From Streptomyces sp. CB02009 (GTDB lineage Bacteria; Actinomycetota; Actinomycetes; Streptomycetales; Streptomycetaceae), in contig NZ_LIVV01000013.1 of assembly GCF_001905825.1 (NCBI RefSeq), positions 1 through 64,000 on the forward strand: a DNA stretch of 64,000 nt, given 5' to 3'. This document shows positions 35,744 to 44,197 of the stretch, piece after piece. The translations under genes were made by a program, and so were the position numbers. Under the pieces are notes generated by a model that was not told where the DNA came from, ran no database searches, and was given only the letters and a program-made list of their open reading frames with translations. Position 1 is the stretch's first letter, and each line of letters begins with the position of its first letter.

Positions 35744-37753
35744 TCACGGCCTGTCCTCGACGCGGACGAGGTGGTGGCCGCGCATCGTGTAGAGCCGGCC
35801 GCGTGCGTCCACGGTGACGTGCGGGCCGCTGTACCAGGCGCCGTTGATCTCGGGCACGACCGTCGTGACGGCGAAGGTCTTCGGGTGGATGCGGAACAGC
35901 GTGGTGTCGGAGACGCCGTAGACCGCACCGCGGCCGGTCACCATGGCCGCGAAGCCGGGGCAGATCCCCCGCAGGTCGGCGGTGTGGACCACCTGACGGG
36001 CCGGCAGGTCGACGACGAAGAAACCACCCCTCCGCGTGAGGCCGAAGAGGTGCCGCCCCTGCACCGCCAGCGCCGCCACGCCCGTGGACAGCGGCAGGTC
36101 GGTGCGCCACACCTCGCGCCCGGCGACCGGGTCGAAGGCGACGAGGGTGCCCCGCGGCCCCTGCGCGGTGGGGTTGTCACCTCCGAGGTACGCGATGCCG
36201 TCCCGCGTGGCGACGGCACGGACCAGCTGGTTCTCGTCGACCGGATCGACGAAGACGGCCTTCCTGCCCTTCCTCGGCGAGTAGGTCCACAGGGAACCGC
36301 CGCCCTCGGTGTCGGACTGCGCGCCGACCAGCAGCAGACGGTTCACCGGGTCGTAGCAGACGTCGAGGGGCCGGTTCTGCTCGCTGGGGAACGACGCGAG
36401 CTGTCGGGGCTGCTCGTCCTCCGCGGGGTCGTACGTCCACATGCCCTGTCCGCTGTACTGGCCCGTGTAGAGGACCCCGTTCAGCACCTCGGCGTCCTTC
36501 GCCTCGCCCGGAGCGCGGAGGTTGACCACCTTCCCGGTGCGCAGGTCGTGGCGGGCGATGACGTTGTTCCCTCCGACGTAGACGTATCGGCGGTCGGCGG
36601 CGATCCCCATGACGGTCTGAGGGTCGACGGATGCGCCCGCCGAGCCGAGATCGGTGACGGTGGACGTACCGGCCGCGATGTCGACCTCGGCGACGAAGCC
36701 GTAGCCGGAGACGACGGCCAGTGTTCCGCCGGTGTGGTCGAGCCCCCAGATCTCCCCGAGTTCGGGCCCGTCGAACGCGACCGGCGTGATCGTCCGGGTC
36801 GCCATGGTGTACGCGTGCAGTCCGGCGTCACCGGCGAAGTAGATCCGCTCGCCGTCCGTCGTGAGGGTCTTCGCCACCTTCCCCCGGGTGGGAGTCACGG
36901 TGTAGGAGGAGAGGTCGGCCAGGTCCATCACGGCGAGCTTGGCGGCCTCCGTGGACCCCGAGGTGCTGACGACGAGGCGGTCGCCGAGGACGGCGAGTTC
37001 CCGCAGGCTGGGGTCCCGCTGCAGCTCCGGCGGCGTGATGTCGGTGAACGTGCCTTCCGCCCGGTCGTACGCGTACAGCGAGGCCCTGCTCGCCTCGCCC
37101 CCGCCCGACAGGACGCTGCCGGCACCGAAGAAGACGGTCGTGTCCGTGGCGGCGACGGCCCTCGCGAGGGTGGCGTTCGGGTCGGGGATGCCCAGCTTCG
37201 TGACCGCTCCGGTGCCGGGGTCGTACATCCACAGCGCGGGCGCCTTTCCCGGTATGCCGCCGACGGCGTACACGGTGCCGTCCGGGGCGACGGCGAGCTC
37301 GCGGATGTCCCGGTCCTCGGTGCGGCCGACGGCCACGGCGGGCCTGTCGGGGGTCGTCAGGTCCCAGCGGAAGAGGTTCGGCCTGCCCTCGTCGGCCTTG
37401 GTCAGGACGCCGGCGTACAGGTACCTGCCCGACGGGTCCGCGGCGAGCGCCTGGACGGAATGGCCCGTGCCCAGGTCGGTGCGGGCCACGACCTTGCGGG
37501 TCGGCAGATGGAAGGCGATCAGCCGGGTGGGGGTGAGGTTCCGCGAGCCGATGCAGACGGTGTCACCGACGAGGATCCCGCTCATGAGGGCGAACTGCTC
37601 GATGGCGGGCCCGAGATCGGTGACGGTCGTACGGGGGCGGGACGGTGCTGCCTGAGCGGGCGCGCCGAGCAGCGGGGCGGTGGCGGCGCCCAGGCCGAGG
37701 GCGCCGCCTGCGCGGAGCAGTTGACGCCTGTCCATCGACGGAGAGTGCTGCAT
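35744..37753 (-). CDS. Tat-exported beta-propeller (PQQ/YncE-like) protein
   Basis: A 669-aa exported protein with ATG 37753 behind AAGGAGT. The leader MDRRQLLRAGGALGLG has the twin-arginine motif and cleavage near AQA (about 36). The mature protein is built from about ten or more repeating beta-blade units with D-P-x-G-R / Y-x-G pattern (LAADPSGRYLYAGVL, ELAVAPDGTVYAVGG, GIAADRRYVYVGGN), so one or two seven-bladed propellers. No catalytic motif was recognised. It lies between the D-2-hydroxyacid dehydrogenase and ROK genes of the sugar operon, suggesting an extracellular ligand-binding, lyase or lactonase role; unproven. Confidence 0.82.
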   Translation of the reverse strand: MQHSPSMDRRQLLRAGGALGLGAATAPLLGAPAQAAPSRPRTTVTDLGPAIEQFALMSGILVGDTVCIGSRNLTPTRLIAFHLPTRKVVARTDLGTGHSVQALAADPSGRYLYAGVLTKADEGRPNLFRWDLTTPDRPAVAVGRTEDRDIRELAVAPDGTVYAVGGIPGKAPALWMYDPGTGAVTKLGIPDPNATLARAVAATDTTVFFGAGSVLSGGGEASRASLYAYDRAEGTFTDITPPELQRDPSLRELAVLGDRLVVSTSGSTEAAKLAVMDLADLSSYTVTPTRGKVAKTLTTDGERIYFAGDAGLHAYTMATRTITPVAFDGPELGEIWGLDHTGGTLAVVSGYGFVAEVDIAAGTSTVTDLGSAGASVDPQTVMGIAADRRYVYVGGNNVIARHDLRTGKVVNLRAPGEAKDAEVLNGVLYTGQYSGQGMWTYDPAEDEQPRQLASFPSEQNRPLDVCYDPVNRLLLVGAQSDTEGGGSLWTYSPRKGRKAVFVDPVDENQLVRAVATRDGIAYLGGDNPTAQGPRGTLVAFDPVAGREVWRTDLPLSTGVAALAVQGRHLFGLTRRGGFFVVDLPARQVVHTADLRGICPGFAAMVTGRGAVYGVSDTTLFRIHPKTFAVTTVVPEINGAWYSGPHVTVDARGRLYTMRGHHLVRVEDRP

Positions 37754-37858
37754 GGGGGACTCCTTGGGTCGTCGTGCGGGACATGGGGAGAGGCGGAGAA
37801 GGGCGGTGGTGCGCCTGCGTGGATCCAGGCGCGGGTTCCGGCACGGGTTCCGGCGGGT

Positions 37859-38995
37859 TCAGGCCGACGTGGCGAGGGCGGTCTGGTGGACGGCGTGGCG
37901 GAACGGCCGTCCGGCGCAGTACCGCTCGACCTCGTCGAGCGCGCTCACGGCGATCCTGCGGAGTTCGCCGCCCAACGAGCCCGCGATGTGCGGTGTGAGC
38001 AGGACGTTCGGCAGGGAGTAGAGCGGCGAGTCCGCGGGCAGTACCTCCGGCTCGGTGACGTCGATGACCGCGTGGATGCGTCCGGTCGAGGCCTCCGCGG
38101 AGAGGGCTTCGGTGTCGACGAGGGAGCCTCGCGCCGTGTTGACGAGCGTGGCACCGTCCCTCAGGAGGGACAGCCTGCGGGCATCCATCAGATGGTGGGT
38201 GTCGGGCAGCGCGGGGGCGTGCAGCGAGACGACGTCCGAGGCCGCGACCAGCTCGTCGAGTGTCATGTGCCGCGCGCCGAGCGCGGCGGCCTGCGCCGGG
38301 CCGACATGGGGGTCGGCGAGCAGGAGGTCGAGATCGTAGGGCCGCAGCAGTTCGAGCACCTTGCGGCCGACGAGCGAGGCGCCGACGACTCCCACGGTGC
38401 GGCGGTAGTTGCCGAATCCGGGGAAGAGAAGCGACCAGTCGAGCGGGGAGCGCCGGTCGCGGTACAGGCCGCCGATGTCCAGGACCCGCTTGTTGGCGAA
38501 GAGGATCGCGGCCACGGTGTACTCGGCGACGGGGACGGCGTTCGCGGCGGCGGCCGAGGTCACCGCGAGCCCCCGGTCCCAGCAGGCCTGCGTCACATGG
38601 TGCTTGACGCTGCCCGCCGCGTGGACGACCGCCTTGAGGGCCGGGGCGCGGTCCAGCACCCCCGCGTCGAGGCGAGGGCATCCCCATGAGGTGATCAGGA
38701 GTTCCACGTCCTCCAGGCCCGGCGCGTGGGAGAAGTCCTCGACCACCTCGACCACGTGGTCCGGGTCGATGTCGACGTACGTCCTGAGGCGTGCGGCCTC
38801 GGACGGCGGGAACAGCGCGTCCCGGTGGCGCCGGCTCATGGCGAAGAGGGCTCGGGGACGAGGGGGCGCCGCCGAGGCGGGCGGGGTGTCCGAGGTGGCA
38901 GGGGTGTCCGTGGCCGGGGCACCGGTCGTACTGCTTGTGCCGGTCGTGCTGCTCGTACTGCTTGTGCTGCTCGTCCTGCTTGTGCTCGGGGGCAT
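37859..38995 (-). CDS. D-2-hydroxyacid dehydrogenase
   Basis: NAD(H)-dependent dehydrogenase, 378 aa, of the D-isomer-specific family. Cofactor domain: VGVVGASLVGRKVLELL (a GAS variant of the glycine motif), then TLVNTARGSLVDTEAL with the catalytic arginine region, DVTEPEVLP with the glutamate and LLTPHIAGSLG with the catalytic histidine. The first 45 residues are a Ser/Thr/Pro low-complexity extension encoded by a degenerate tandem repeat; the domain proper begins near ALFAMSRRHRD. It lies 33 bases after the second permease gene, so it probably oxidises or reduces a product of the imported sugar. Confidence 0.9.
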   Translation of the reverse strand: MPPSTSRTSSTSSTSSTTGTSSTTGAPATDTPATSDTPPASAAPPRPRALFAMSRRHRDALFPPSEAARLRTYVDIDPDHVVEVVEDFSHAPGLEDVELLITSWGCPRLDAGVLDRAPALKAVVHAAGSVKHHVTQACWDRGLAVTSAAAANAVPVAEYTVAAILFANKRVLDIGGLYRDRRSPLDWSLLFPGFGNYRRTVGVVGASLVGRKVLELLRPYDLDLLLADPHVGPAQAAALGARHMTLDELVAASDVVSLHAPALPDTHHLMDARRLSLLRDGATLVNTARGSLVDTEALSAEASTGRIHAVIDVTEPEVLPADSPLYSLPNVLLTPHIAGSLGGELRRIAVSALDEVERYCAGRPFRHAVHQTALATSA

Positions 38996-39028
38996 GCGTG
39001 AGTTCCTCGGGTTCCTTGCGGTGACGGC

Positions 39029-39982
39029 CTACTTGACGGCGCCGGCGGTCATGCCGGACTTCCAGAACCGCTGCAGCATCAGGAAGACGGCGATCAGCGG
39101 GGCCACGGCCACCAGCGAGCCGACGACGGCCAGCAGGTAGTCCTCGGGGTGGCCTTGGGAGAGTGCGGACGAGTACCACACGTACAGACCGAGGTTGACC
39201 GGATACAGGTCCTGGTCGGACAGCATCACCAGGGGCAGGAAGAAGCTGTTCCAGATCTGCGTGAACTGGAAGAGGAAGATGGTGACGAAGCCCGGTGCCA
39301 GCATCGGGAACGCGATGCGGAGGAACGCCCGGAACTCGCCGGCCCCGTCCATTCGCGCCGCCTCCAGCACCTCGTCCGGCACATAGGCGGCACTGAACAC
39401 CCGCGCCAGGTACACGCCGAACGGGAAGACCAGTCCGGGGACGAACACGCTCCAGAAGGTGTTGACGAGCCCGGCTTCGGCGGCGAGCAGGTACAGCGGG
39501 ATCGCCAGCGCGGTACCGGGCACCATCACGCCCAGCAGCACCAGCGAGAACAGCCGCTCCTTGCCGGGGAAGGCCAGCTTGTCGAAGGCGTAGCCCGCGG
39601 CCACGCTGAAGACCGCTGCCAGCAGCGCACCGACGCCCGCGTACACCACGGTGTTGGCCACCCAGCGCAGGTAGACACCCCCGTCGGCCGTGAAGAGGTG
39701 CCCCAGGTTCTCCCCGAGGCGGACCTCGTCGCCCAGCGCGAAGCCGTTCGTGCCGAAGAGGTCCTCACGGCTCTTGGTCGACGACATCAGGAGCCAGGTC
39801 AGCGGCAGCAGGGTGTAGAGGGTGGCGAGGGCGAGGAGTGCGGTGACACCTGCCTTGGACAGCAGCGCCGAGTGACGTCCGGCGGCGCGCCTCGACCGGC
39901 GGGGGAGCGGGCCGGGCCGGGGCGGCGGCGGGGTCGAGGGCTCGGGGACGGCCGGGGGAGGAAGGACGGAGGACGTGGTCAC
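39029..39982 (-). CDS. CUT1 sugar ABC transporter permease (MalG-like)
   Basis: Membrane subunit, 317 aa. GTG 39982 has GGGAG seven bases upstream and overlaps the previous stop by GTGA. A 40-residue proline/arginine-rich N-tail precedes six helices. The EAA loop reads LEAARMDGAGEFRAFLRIAF. Part of the unknown-sugar importer; no ATPase gene nearby, so MsiK is the likely motor. Confidence 0.93.
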   Translation of the reverse strand: MTTSSVLPPPAVPEPSTPPPPRPGPLPRRSRRAAGRHSALLSKAGVTALLALATLYTLLPLTWLLMSSTKSREDLFGTNGFALGDEVRLGENLGHLFTADGGVYLRWVANTVVYAGVGALLAAVFSVAAGYAFDKLAFPGKERLFSLVLLGVMVPGTALAIPLYLLAAEAGLVNTFWSVFVPGLVFPFGVYLARVFSAAYVPDEVLEAARMDGAGEFRAFLRIAFPMLAPGFVTIFLFQFTQIWNSFFLPLVMLSDQDLYPVNLGLYVWYSSALSQGHPEDYLLAVVGSLVAVAPLIAVFLMLQRFWKSGMTAGAVK

Positions 39983-40875
39983 GGCTTGCTCCCGCGGCGT
40001 GAGATCCGGGTGACGGCGAACGACAGCACGGCGGCGAAGAGGGCGATGAGCAGCGAAGCCGCTGCCGCCAGACCGAAGTCGTTGTTCTGGAAGGCGGCCG
40101 TCTGGACGTACATGTTGGGGGTCCAGCTGCTGCCGATCGCGCTGGACGCGTTGTAGATGACCTTCGGCTCGGTGAAGAGCTGGATCGATCCGATGACGGT
40201 GAAGAGGACGGCGAGGGCCACCGCGGGGCGGATCATCGGGACCTTGATGGACAGTGCCGTACGGACGGCGCCGGCGCCGTCGACACGGGCGGCGTCCAGA
40301 GTTTCGCGGGGCACGGCCTGCAGGGCCGCGTAGAAGATGACCATGTTGTAGCCGGTCCACTCCCACACGGCGATGTTGGCAGCGGAGAAGACGGCGTTGT
40401 CGGCCGACAGGAAGTTCAGGTGGATCCCGCCGGATTCGAGGAAGTCGATCACCGGGCTGAGGCCGGGCGTGTAGAGGTACACCCAGATCAGCGCGGCGAT
40501 CAGTCCCGGCACCGCGTGCGGCAGGAACAGCGCCAGCTGGAAGAAGGAACGGGCCTTGGCGAGTCCGGTGTCCAGCAGCAGGGCGAGGACCAGTGCCCCG
40601 CCGATCATCACGGGGATGTAGACGGCGCAGTACGCGGCGACCACGAGGAACCCGTCACGGAACGCCGGATCGGACAGGGCGCGTGCGTAGTTGTCCCAGC
40701 CGGCGAAGACGCTCTCGGTGCCGCCGAACCCGAGGCCGGAGGTGCGGGTGGTGAACAGGCTCAGCCAGGCCGCGTACACCAGCGGGGCGAGGGTGACGGC
40801 CGCGAAGAGGCCGAGGAAGGGGGAGAGGAGCAGCGCGGCGGTCCGGCGCTGTCCGAGAGTGGAGGGGGTCGCCAT
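39979..40875 (-). CDS. CUT1 sugar ABC transporter permease (MalF-like)
   Basis: Membrane subunit, 298 aa, with GAAAGGG upstream of ATG 40875. Six helices; the EAA-type loop is LDAARVDGAGAVRTALSIKV. Translationally coupled with the following permease. Located 108 bases after the receptor gene. Confidence 0.93.
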   Translation of the reverse strand: MATPSTLGQRRTAALLLSPFLGLFAAVTLAPLVYAAWLSLFTTRTSGLGFGGTESVFAGWDNYARALSDPAFRDGFLVVAAYCAVYIPVMIGGALVLALLLDTGLAKARSFFQLALFLPHAVPGLIAALIWVYLYTPGLSPVIDFLESGGIHLNFLSADNAVFSAANIAVWEWTGYNMVIFYAALQAVPRETLDAARVDGAGAVRTALSIKVPMIRPAVALAVLFTVIGSIQLFTEPKVIYNASSAIGSSWTPNMYVQTAAFQNNDFGLAAAASLLIALFAAVLSFAVTRISRRGSKP

Positions 40876-40983
40876 GACGGCCCTTTCGGGGTGGGGCGGG
40901 ATGGATCGGGAGGTGCGTTCGGGAGAGCCGGCGGGCGCCCGGTGCGCGGGCGGCAGGCGCCGGCGTGCCCGCCCAAGCGGCTC

Positions 40984-42291
40984 CTACGGAGCGGTCACCT
41001 TCATGCCCCGCTGCCTCATCTGCGCGACGGTGGTCCGCTCGGCGAGGGAGAGCACCGCGGGCAGTGAGGCCGTGCCGTCGGCGACCTTGGGAAGTTCGTC
41101 GACGAGGGCGGTGTTGGTCGCCCCCATGACCGGTCCCCAGGTCCAGCCGGGCCGGATCGCCTCGTACGAGGCCTGCCCGACGGCGTAGACGTCCTGCCCG
41201 CCGTAGTACGCGGTCCCGAACGCGGCCCTGGTGACCGGGACGAGCGCCGGGTCGGCGGGGAACATGCTGCTGGTGCCGGAGGACACCCATGCCTTCATGC
41301 CCTCGGGGTCGGTGGTGATCCAGCGGATGAACTCCGCTGCGGCACCGCTGTTGTCGGAGCCCTTCGGGATGACGAAGGAGGAGCCGCCGTACATGGCCGA
41401 GGCGGGCCTGCCGTCCCAGGTGGGCACGGGGGCCAGGGCCCACTTGCCCTTCTGGTCGGGGACGGTGGCCTGCTGCGCCCCGGCGCACCAGCTGGCGCAG
41501 ACGTAGGCGACGGTCCGGTTCTTCTGGACGCTCGTCCAGAACGGGTCGAGCGAGCTCAGCGAGTGGACGAGGTCCTCACGGGCGAGGTCTCCCCAGTAGG
41601 CGGCCGCCCTGTTCGACGGCCCGTCGTCGAGGGTGACCTTCCAGGCGTCCTTTCCGGCGCTGAACCACTGTCCGCCGGCCTGCCAGGCGAGCGCGGTCAG
41701 CAGACCGGGGTTGTCGGTGAAGAGGACGCCGCCACGGGCCCCCGGGTCGGCCTTCCGCACCTGCTCCGCCATGTCCCGGTAGGCGTTCCACGTGGTGGGT
41801 ACGGAGATCTTGTGCCGGGCGAAGAAGTCCTTCCGGTACATCAGCACGAGGGGTGCCGCGTCACGCGGGACCCCCCAGGTGCTGCCGCCGAGGTCGACCA
41901 ACTGCCGCACCGCCTCGGGGAAGCGGTCCTTCACCACCGGACCGAGCGTTTCGCTCAGATCCTCGATCTTGCCCTGCGCGGCGAACTCCGGCAGCTGCGG
42001 GTACTCGACGACGGCGACATCGGGCGCGGTGCCGGCCTTCACGGCGTTGGTGAGCTTGGAGTAGTACTCCTGGCCCGACGGGACCGTCTCGAACGTCACC
42101 TCGATGTCCGGATGGCTGCGGTTGAAGGCGGCGGCCACCTGATCGGAACCCTTGACGAAGGACCAGAAGGTGACCTTGCCGGCCTTCTTCCCCGTGCCGG
42201 GGGAGTCGTCCTGACCGGTTCCGCCGCAGCCGGTGAGGAGCAGGGCGAGGGCTGCGGAGCAGGCCAGGGCGGTGGTGTTTCTGCGAAGCAT
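40984..42291 (-). CDS. CUT1 sugar-binding lipoprotein
   Basis: Receptor of the unknown-sugar importer, 435 aa. ATG 42291 starts MLRRNTTALACS, a hydrophobic helix and lipobox LLTGC, Cys22 being the lipidation site. SBP family 1 pattern: KVTFWSFVKGSD, AGTAPDVAVVEYPQLP, YRKDFFARHKISVPTTWNAY. No clear Shine-Dalgarno is seen before the ATG; GTG 42300 is a possible upstream alternative. The 138 bases before it hold two AGTGAAAG copies, probable binding sites of the DeoR-type regulator encoded just upstream. Confidence 0.92.
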   Translation of the reverse strand: MLRRNTTALACSAALALLLTGCGGTGQDDSPGTGKKAGKVTFWSFVKGSDQVAAAFNRSHPDIEVTFETVPSGQEYYSKLTNAVKAGTAPDVAVVEYPQLPEFAAQGKIEDLSETLGPVVKDRFPEAVRQLVDLGGSTWGVPRDAAPLVLMYRKDFFARHKISVPTTWNAYRDMAEQVRKADPGARGGVLFTDNPGLLTALAWQAGGQWFSAGKDAWKVTLDDGPSNRAAAYWGDLAREDLVHSLSSLDPFWTSVQKNRTVAYVCASWCAGAQQATVPDQKGKWALAPVPTWDGRPASAMYGGSSFVIPKGSDNSGAAAEFIRWITTDPEGMKAWVSSGTSSMFPADPALVPVTRAAFGTAYYGGQDVYAVGQASYEAIRPGWTWGPVMGATNTALVDELPKVADGTASLPAVLSLAERTTVAQMRQRGMKVTAP

Positions 42292-42379
42292 GATGTGCAC
42301 CGATCGTTCGCTGGGGCGTCGAACGGAATCATTCGACAGCCCACTTGCTTCGTCAATGCTTTCGGCTTCATATGCTGGC

Positions 42380-42398
42380 AAGTGAAAGTAAGTGAAAG
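42380..42398. promoter_or_regulatory. Repeated AAGTGAAAG elements before the receptor gene
   Basis: AAGTGAAAG occurs at 42380-42388 and again at 42390-42398, a ten-base period that places both on the same face of the helix. The same word appears inverted in front of the regulator gene (43562-43568 region). These are candidate sites of the regulator at 42430-43524. Confidence 0.6.
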
Positions 42399-42429
42399 CT
42401 GCGTAGTGCCTGAGGTTGAAGTGTGACCC

Positions 42430-43524
42430 TTACGTACGAGGGGTGTCGCGCCCCTCGACGGCGCCACTGGAGTCCCGGACCCGCAGTTCCGGACGGAGCA
42501 GCAACGCGGTCAGAGGGGCGCCCGGATCGGCGAGCCTGCGCCGCATCAGGTCGACCGCCCAGGCTCCCACGGCCCTCTTGGGCGGAGCCACGGCGGTGAG
42601 CGGCACATCGCTCAGCTCGGCGACCTCGTCGTCGTACGTCACGATGGCGAGGTCCTCCGGGACGCGCAGGCCGCGCGACTGGAGGAGGCCGACCAGAGTG
42701 ACGGCATCCAGGTCGTTGTGCACCAGGGCGGCCCGGACGTCACCCGCCCCGACCGCGCTCACGAGATCCTCGTACCTCTCGGCGGACGTCGGCCCGTCGC
42801 TCGGACCGACACGGTACTCCGGGCCGACGGGCACCCCCAGCGCCTGGCAGGCGGCATGGTAACCCTCGCGGATCAAGGGTGTGTTGGGGCTCTCGGCCCG
42901 AGCCGCCAGGGCGATGCGCCGGTGCCCGAGGCCGGCGAGATGACGGACGGCCAGGCCCGCGCCGTGGGCGTGATCGGACGCGACCTGCTCGACGCGACCG
43001 GATTCCGGGCCCGCCCGGCGGTCCATGAGCACCACCGGTACGTCCAGGCCGGCGGGCCACTGCTCCGCCCGCTCCGCGGGTTCGAGTCCGGCCCGCGGCA
43101 TCAGCAGCAGACCGTCGGCCCCCGCCGCCACGAGCCGTCGTGCCTGTTCCTGGTTGTCCGCCAGCGTCTCGCCGGACACCGCGAGCACGAGACGCATCCC
43201 GTGTGCGCGAGCGGCCTCCCGCACCCCGCGGATGATCTCGGGGTAGTAGTAGTCGCCGGGCGGAACGACCAGCCCCAGCACGCGGTCCTGCTGGGCTGCC
43301 GGACGCGGTGCCGCGGTGCCCGGGGCGGGAGCCTGCTGGGCCGCCGCCAGGGACATCGCGCCGCCGTGCACCCGGACGACGAGCCCGCGGCCGGCCAGGT
43401 CCCGTACGTCCTGCCGCACCGTGACGGCGGAGACACCGGTCTCCGCGGCCACCTCCTTGACCGTGACCGTCCCCCGGCGCTCCACCATGCGCAGGATCGC
43501 CTCACGCCGCTCTTCCGTCAGCAC
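42430..43524 (-). CDS. DeoR-type HTH / LacI-type sensor transcriptional regulator
   Basis: A 364-aa hybrid repressor. GTG 43524 (MLTEERREAIL) has AGAGGGG six bases upstream; a longer ATG frame at 43587 is not supported. Residues 1-55 are a DeoR winged HTH (RREAILRMVERRGTVTVKEV, ETGVSAVTVRQDVRDLAGRG). About 90-355 are a LacI/periplasmic-binding-like sensor (DYYYPEIIRGVREAA, VVLMDRR, AALVHNDLDAVTLVG, AIVTYDDEVAELSDV). It is the first gene of the minus-strand sugar operon and probably controls it and itself, with the imported sugar or a derivative as signal. Confidence 0.92.
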   Translation of the reverse strand: MLTEERREAILRMVERRGTVTVKEVAAETGVSAVTVRQDVRDLAGRGLVVRVHGGAMSLAAAQQAPAPGTAAPRPAAQQDRVLGLVVPPGDYYYPEIIRGVREAARAHGMRLVLAVSGETLADNQEQARRLVAAGADGLLLMPRAGLEPAERAEQWPAGLDVPVVLMDRRAGPESGRVEQVASDHAHGAGLAVRHLAGLGHRRIALAARAESPNTPLIREGYHAACQALGVPVGPEYRVGPSDGPTSAERYEDLVSAVGAGDVRAALVHNDLDAVTLVGLLQSRGLRVPEDLAIVTYDDEVAELSDVPLTAVAPPKRAVGAWAVDLMRRRLADPGAPLTALLLRPELRVRDSSGAVEGRDTPRT

Positions 43525-43543
43525 CGCCCACCCCTCTCGTCGT

Positions 43544-43568
43544 GAGTGAAGGCTCTTTGCTTTCACTC
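43544..43568. promoter_or_regulatory. Operator candidate of the DeoR/LacI regulator
   Basis: GAGTGAA (43544-43550) and TTCACTC (43562-43568) form an exact inverted repeat with an 11-base spacer just upstream of the GTG start. The words match the AGTGAAAG repeats before the receptor gene, supporting autoregulation. Confidence 0.6.
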
Positions 43569-43660
43569 GACAAACGAAAGGTATCAACGAAGCATCGCGG
43601 CCTGCGTGCCTGCCCGCCCGCCTCCCCGCCCGCCTCCGCGCGGTCCCGCGGAAGCGGTGC

Positions 43661-44071
43661 TCACTGATCGAGCACGGCGGCGACGGCCTCGATCTCGACG
43701 AGCTGGTCGTCGTAGCCGAGTACGGTGACGCCCATCAGCGTGCTGGGGACGTCGTGGTCGCCGAACGCGTCCCGGACGACGGCCCAGGCAGCCCCCAGAT
43801 CCTGCCGGCGGGCCGATGCGACGAGGACCCGGGTGCTGATGACGTCCTGGAGCGACGCGCCGGCGGCAGCGAGGGCGACCCGCATGTTCTCGACGGCTTT
43901 CGCCGCCTGGCCCGCGTAGTCCCCGACCGCCGCCGTCGATCCGTCGTCGTTCAGAGGACACGCCCCGGCGAGGAAGATCAGGCGCGCCTCGGCGGGGGCC
44001 GTGGCGGCGTAGGCGTACTCGGCGACATCGGACAATGCGGCGGAGCGGATCAGAGTGATGGCACGAGCCAC
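43661..44071 (-). CDS. RidA/YjgF family protein
   Basis: A 136-aa member of the RidA superfamily; GTG 44071 has AAGGA nine bases upstream. RidA proteins hydrolyse reactive enamine/imine intermediates; the substrate-binding arginine is in VISTRVLVAS and the C-terminal VEIEAVAAV strand matches the family. FLAGACPLNDDG is in the usual place of the SGQ/SGP turn. It is a single gene between the sugar operon and a lipoprotein gene. Confidence 0.87.
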   Translation of the reverse strand: MARAITLIRSAALSDVAEYAYAATAPAEARLIFLAGACPLNDDGSTAAVGDYAGQAAKAVENMRVALAAAGASLQDVISTRVLVASARRQDLGAAWAVVRDAFGDHDVPSTLMGVTVLGYDDQLVEIEAVAAVLDQ

Positions 44072-44197
44072 GGTCGGCCGTTCCTTTCCTGGTCGATGCA
44101 GAGCGCGGACATCCTGCCAACGGCGCGTCGCCTTCGCCTCTCCTTTTCCCGACGCCCTCGCGCGGTGCGGGCCGTCGACGGCCGACAGCACGGTCCG

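Noticed and set aside
34835..38689. Very long (1284-codon) open frame on the + strand
   Set aside because: It is antisense to the ROK, beta-propeller and dehydrogenase genes, has Arg/Gly/Asp-rich shadow composition, and no ribosome site; a high-GC artefact.
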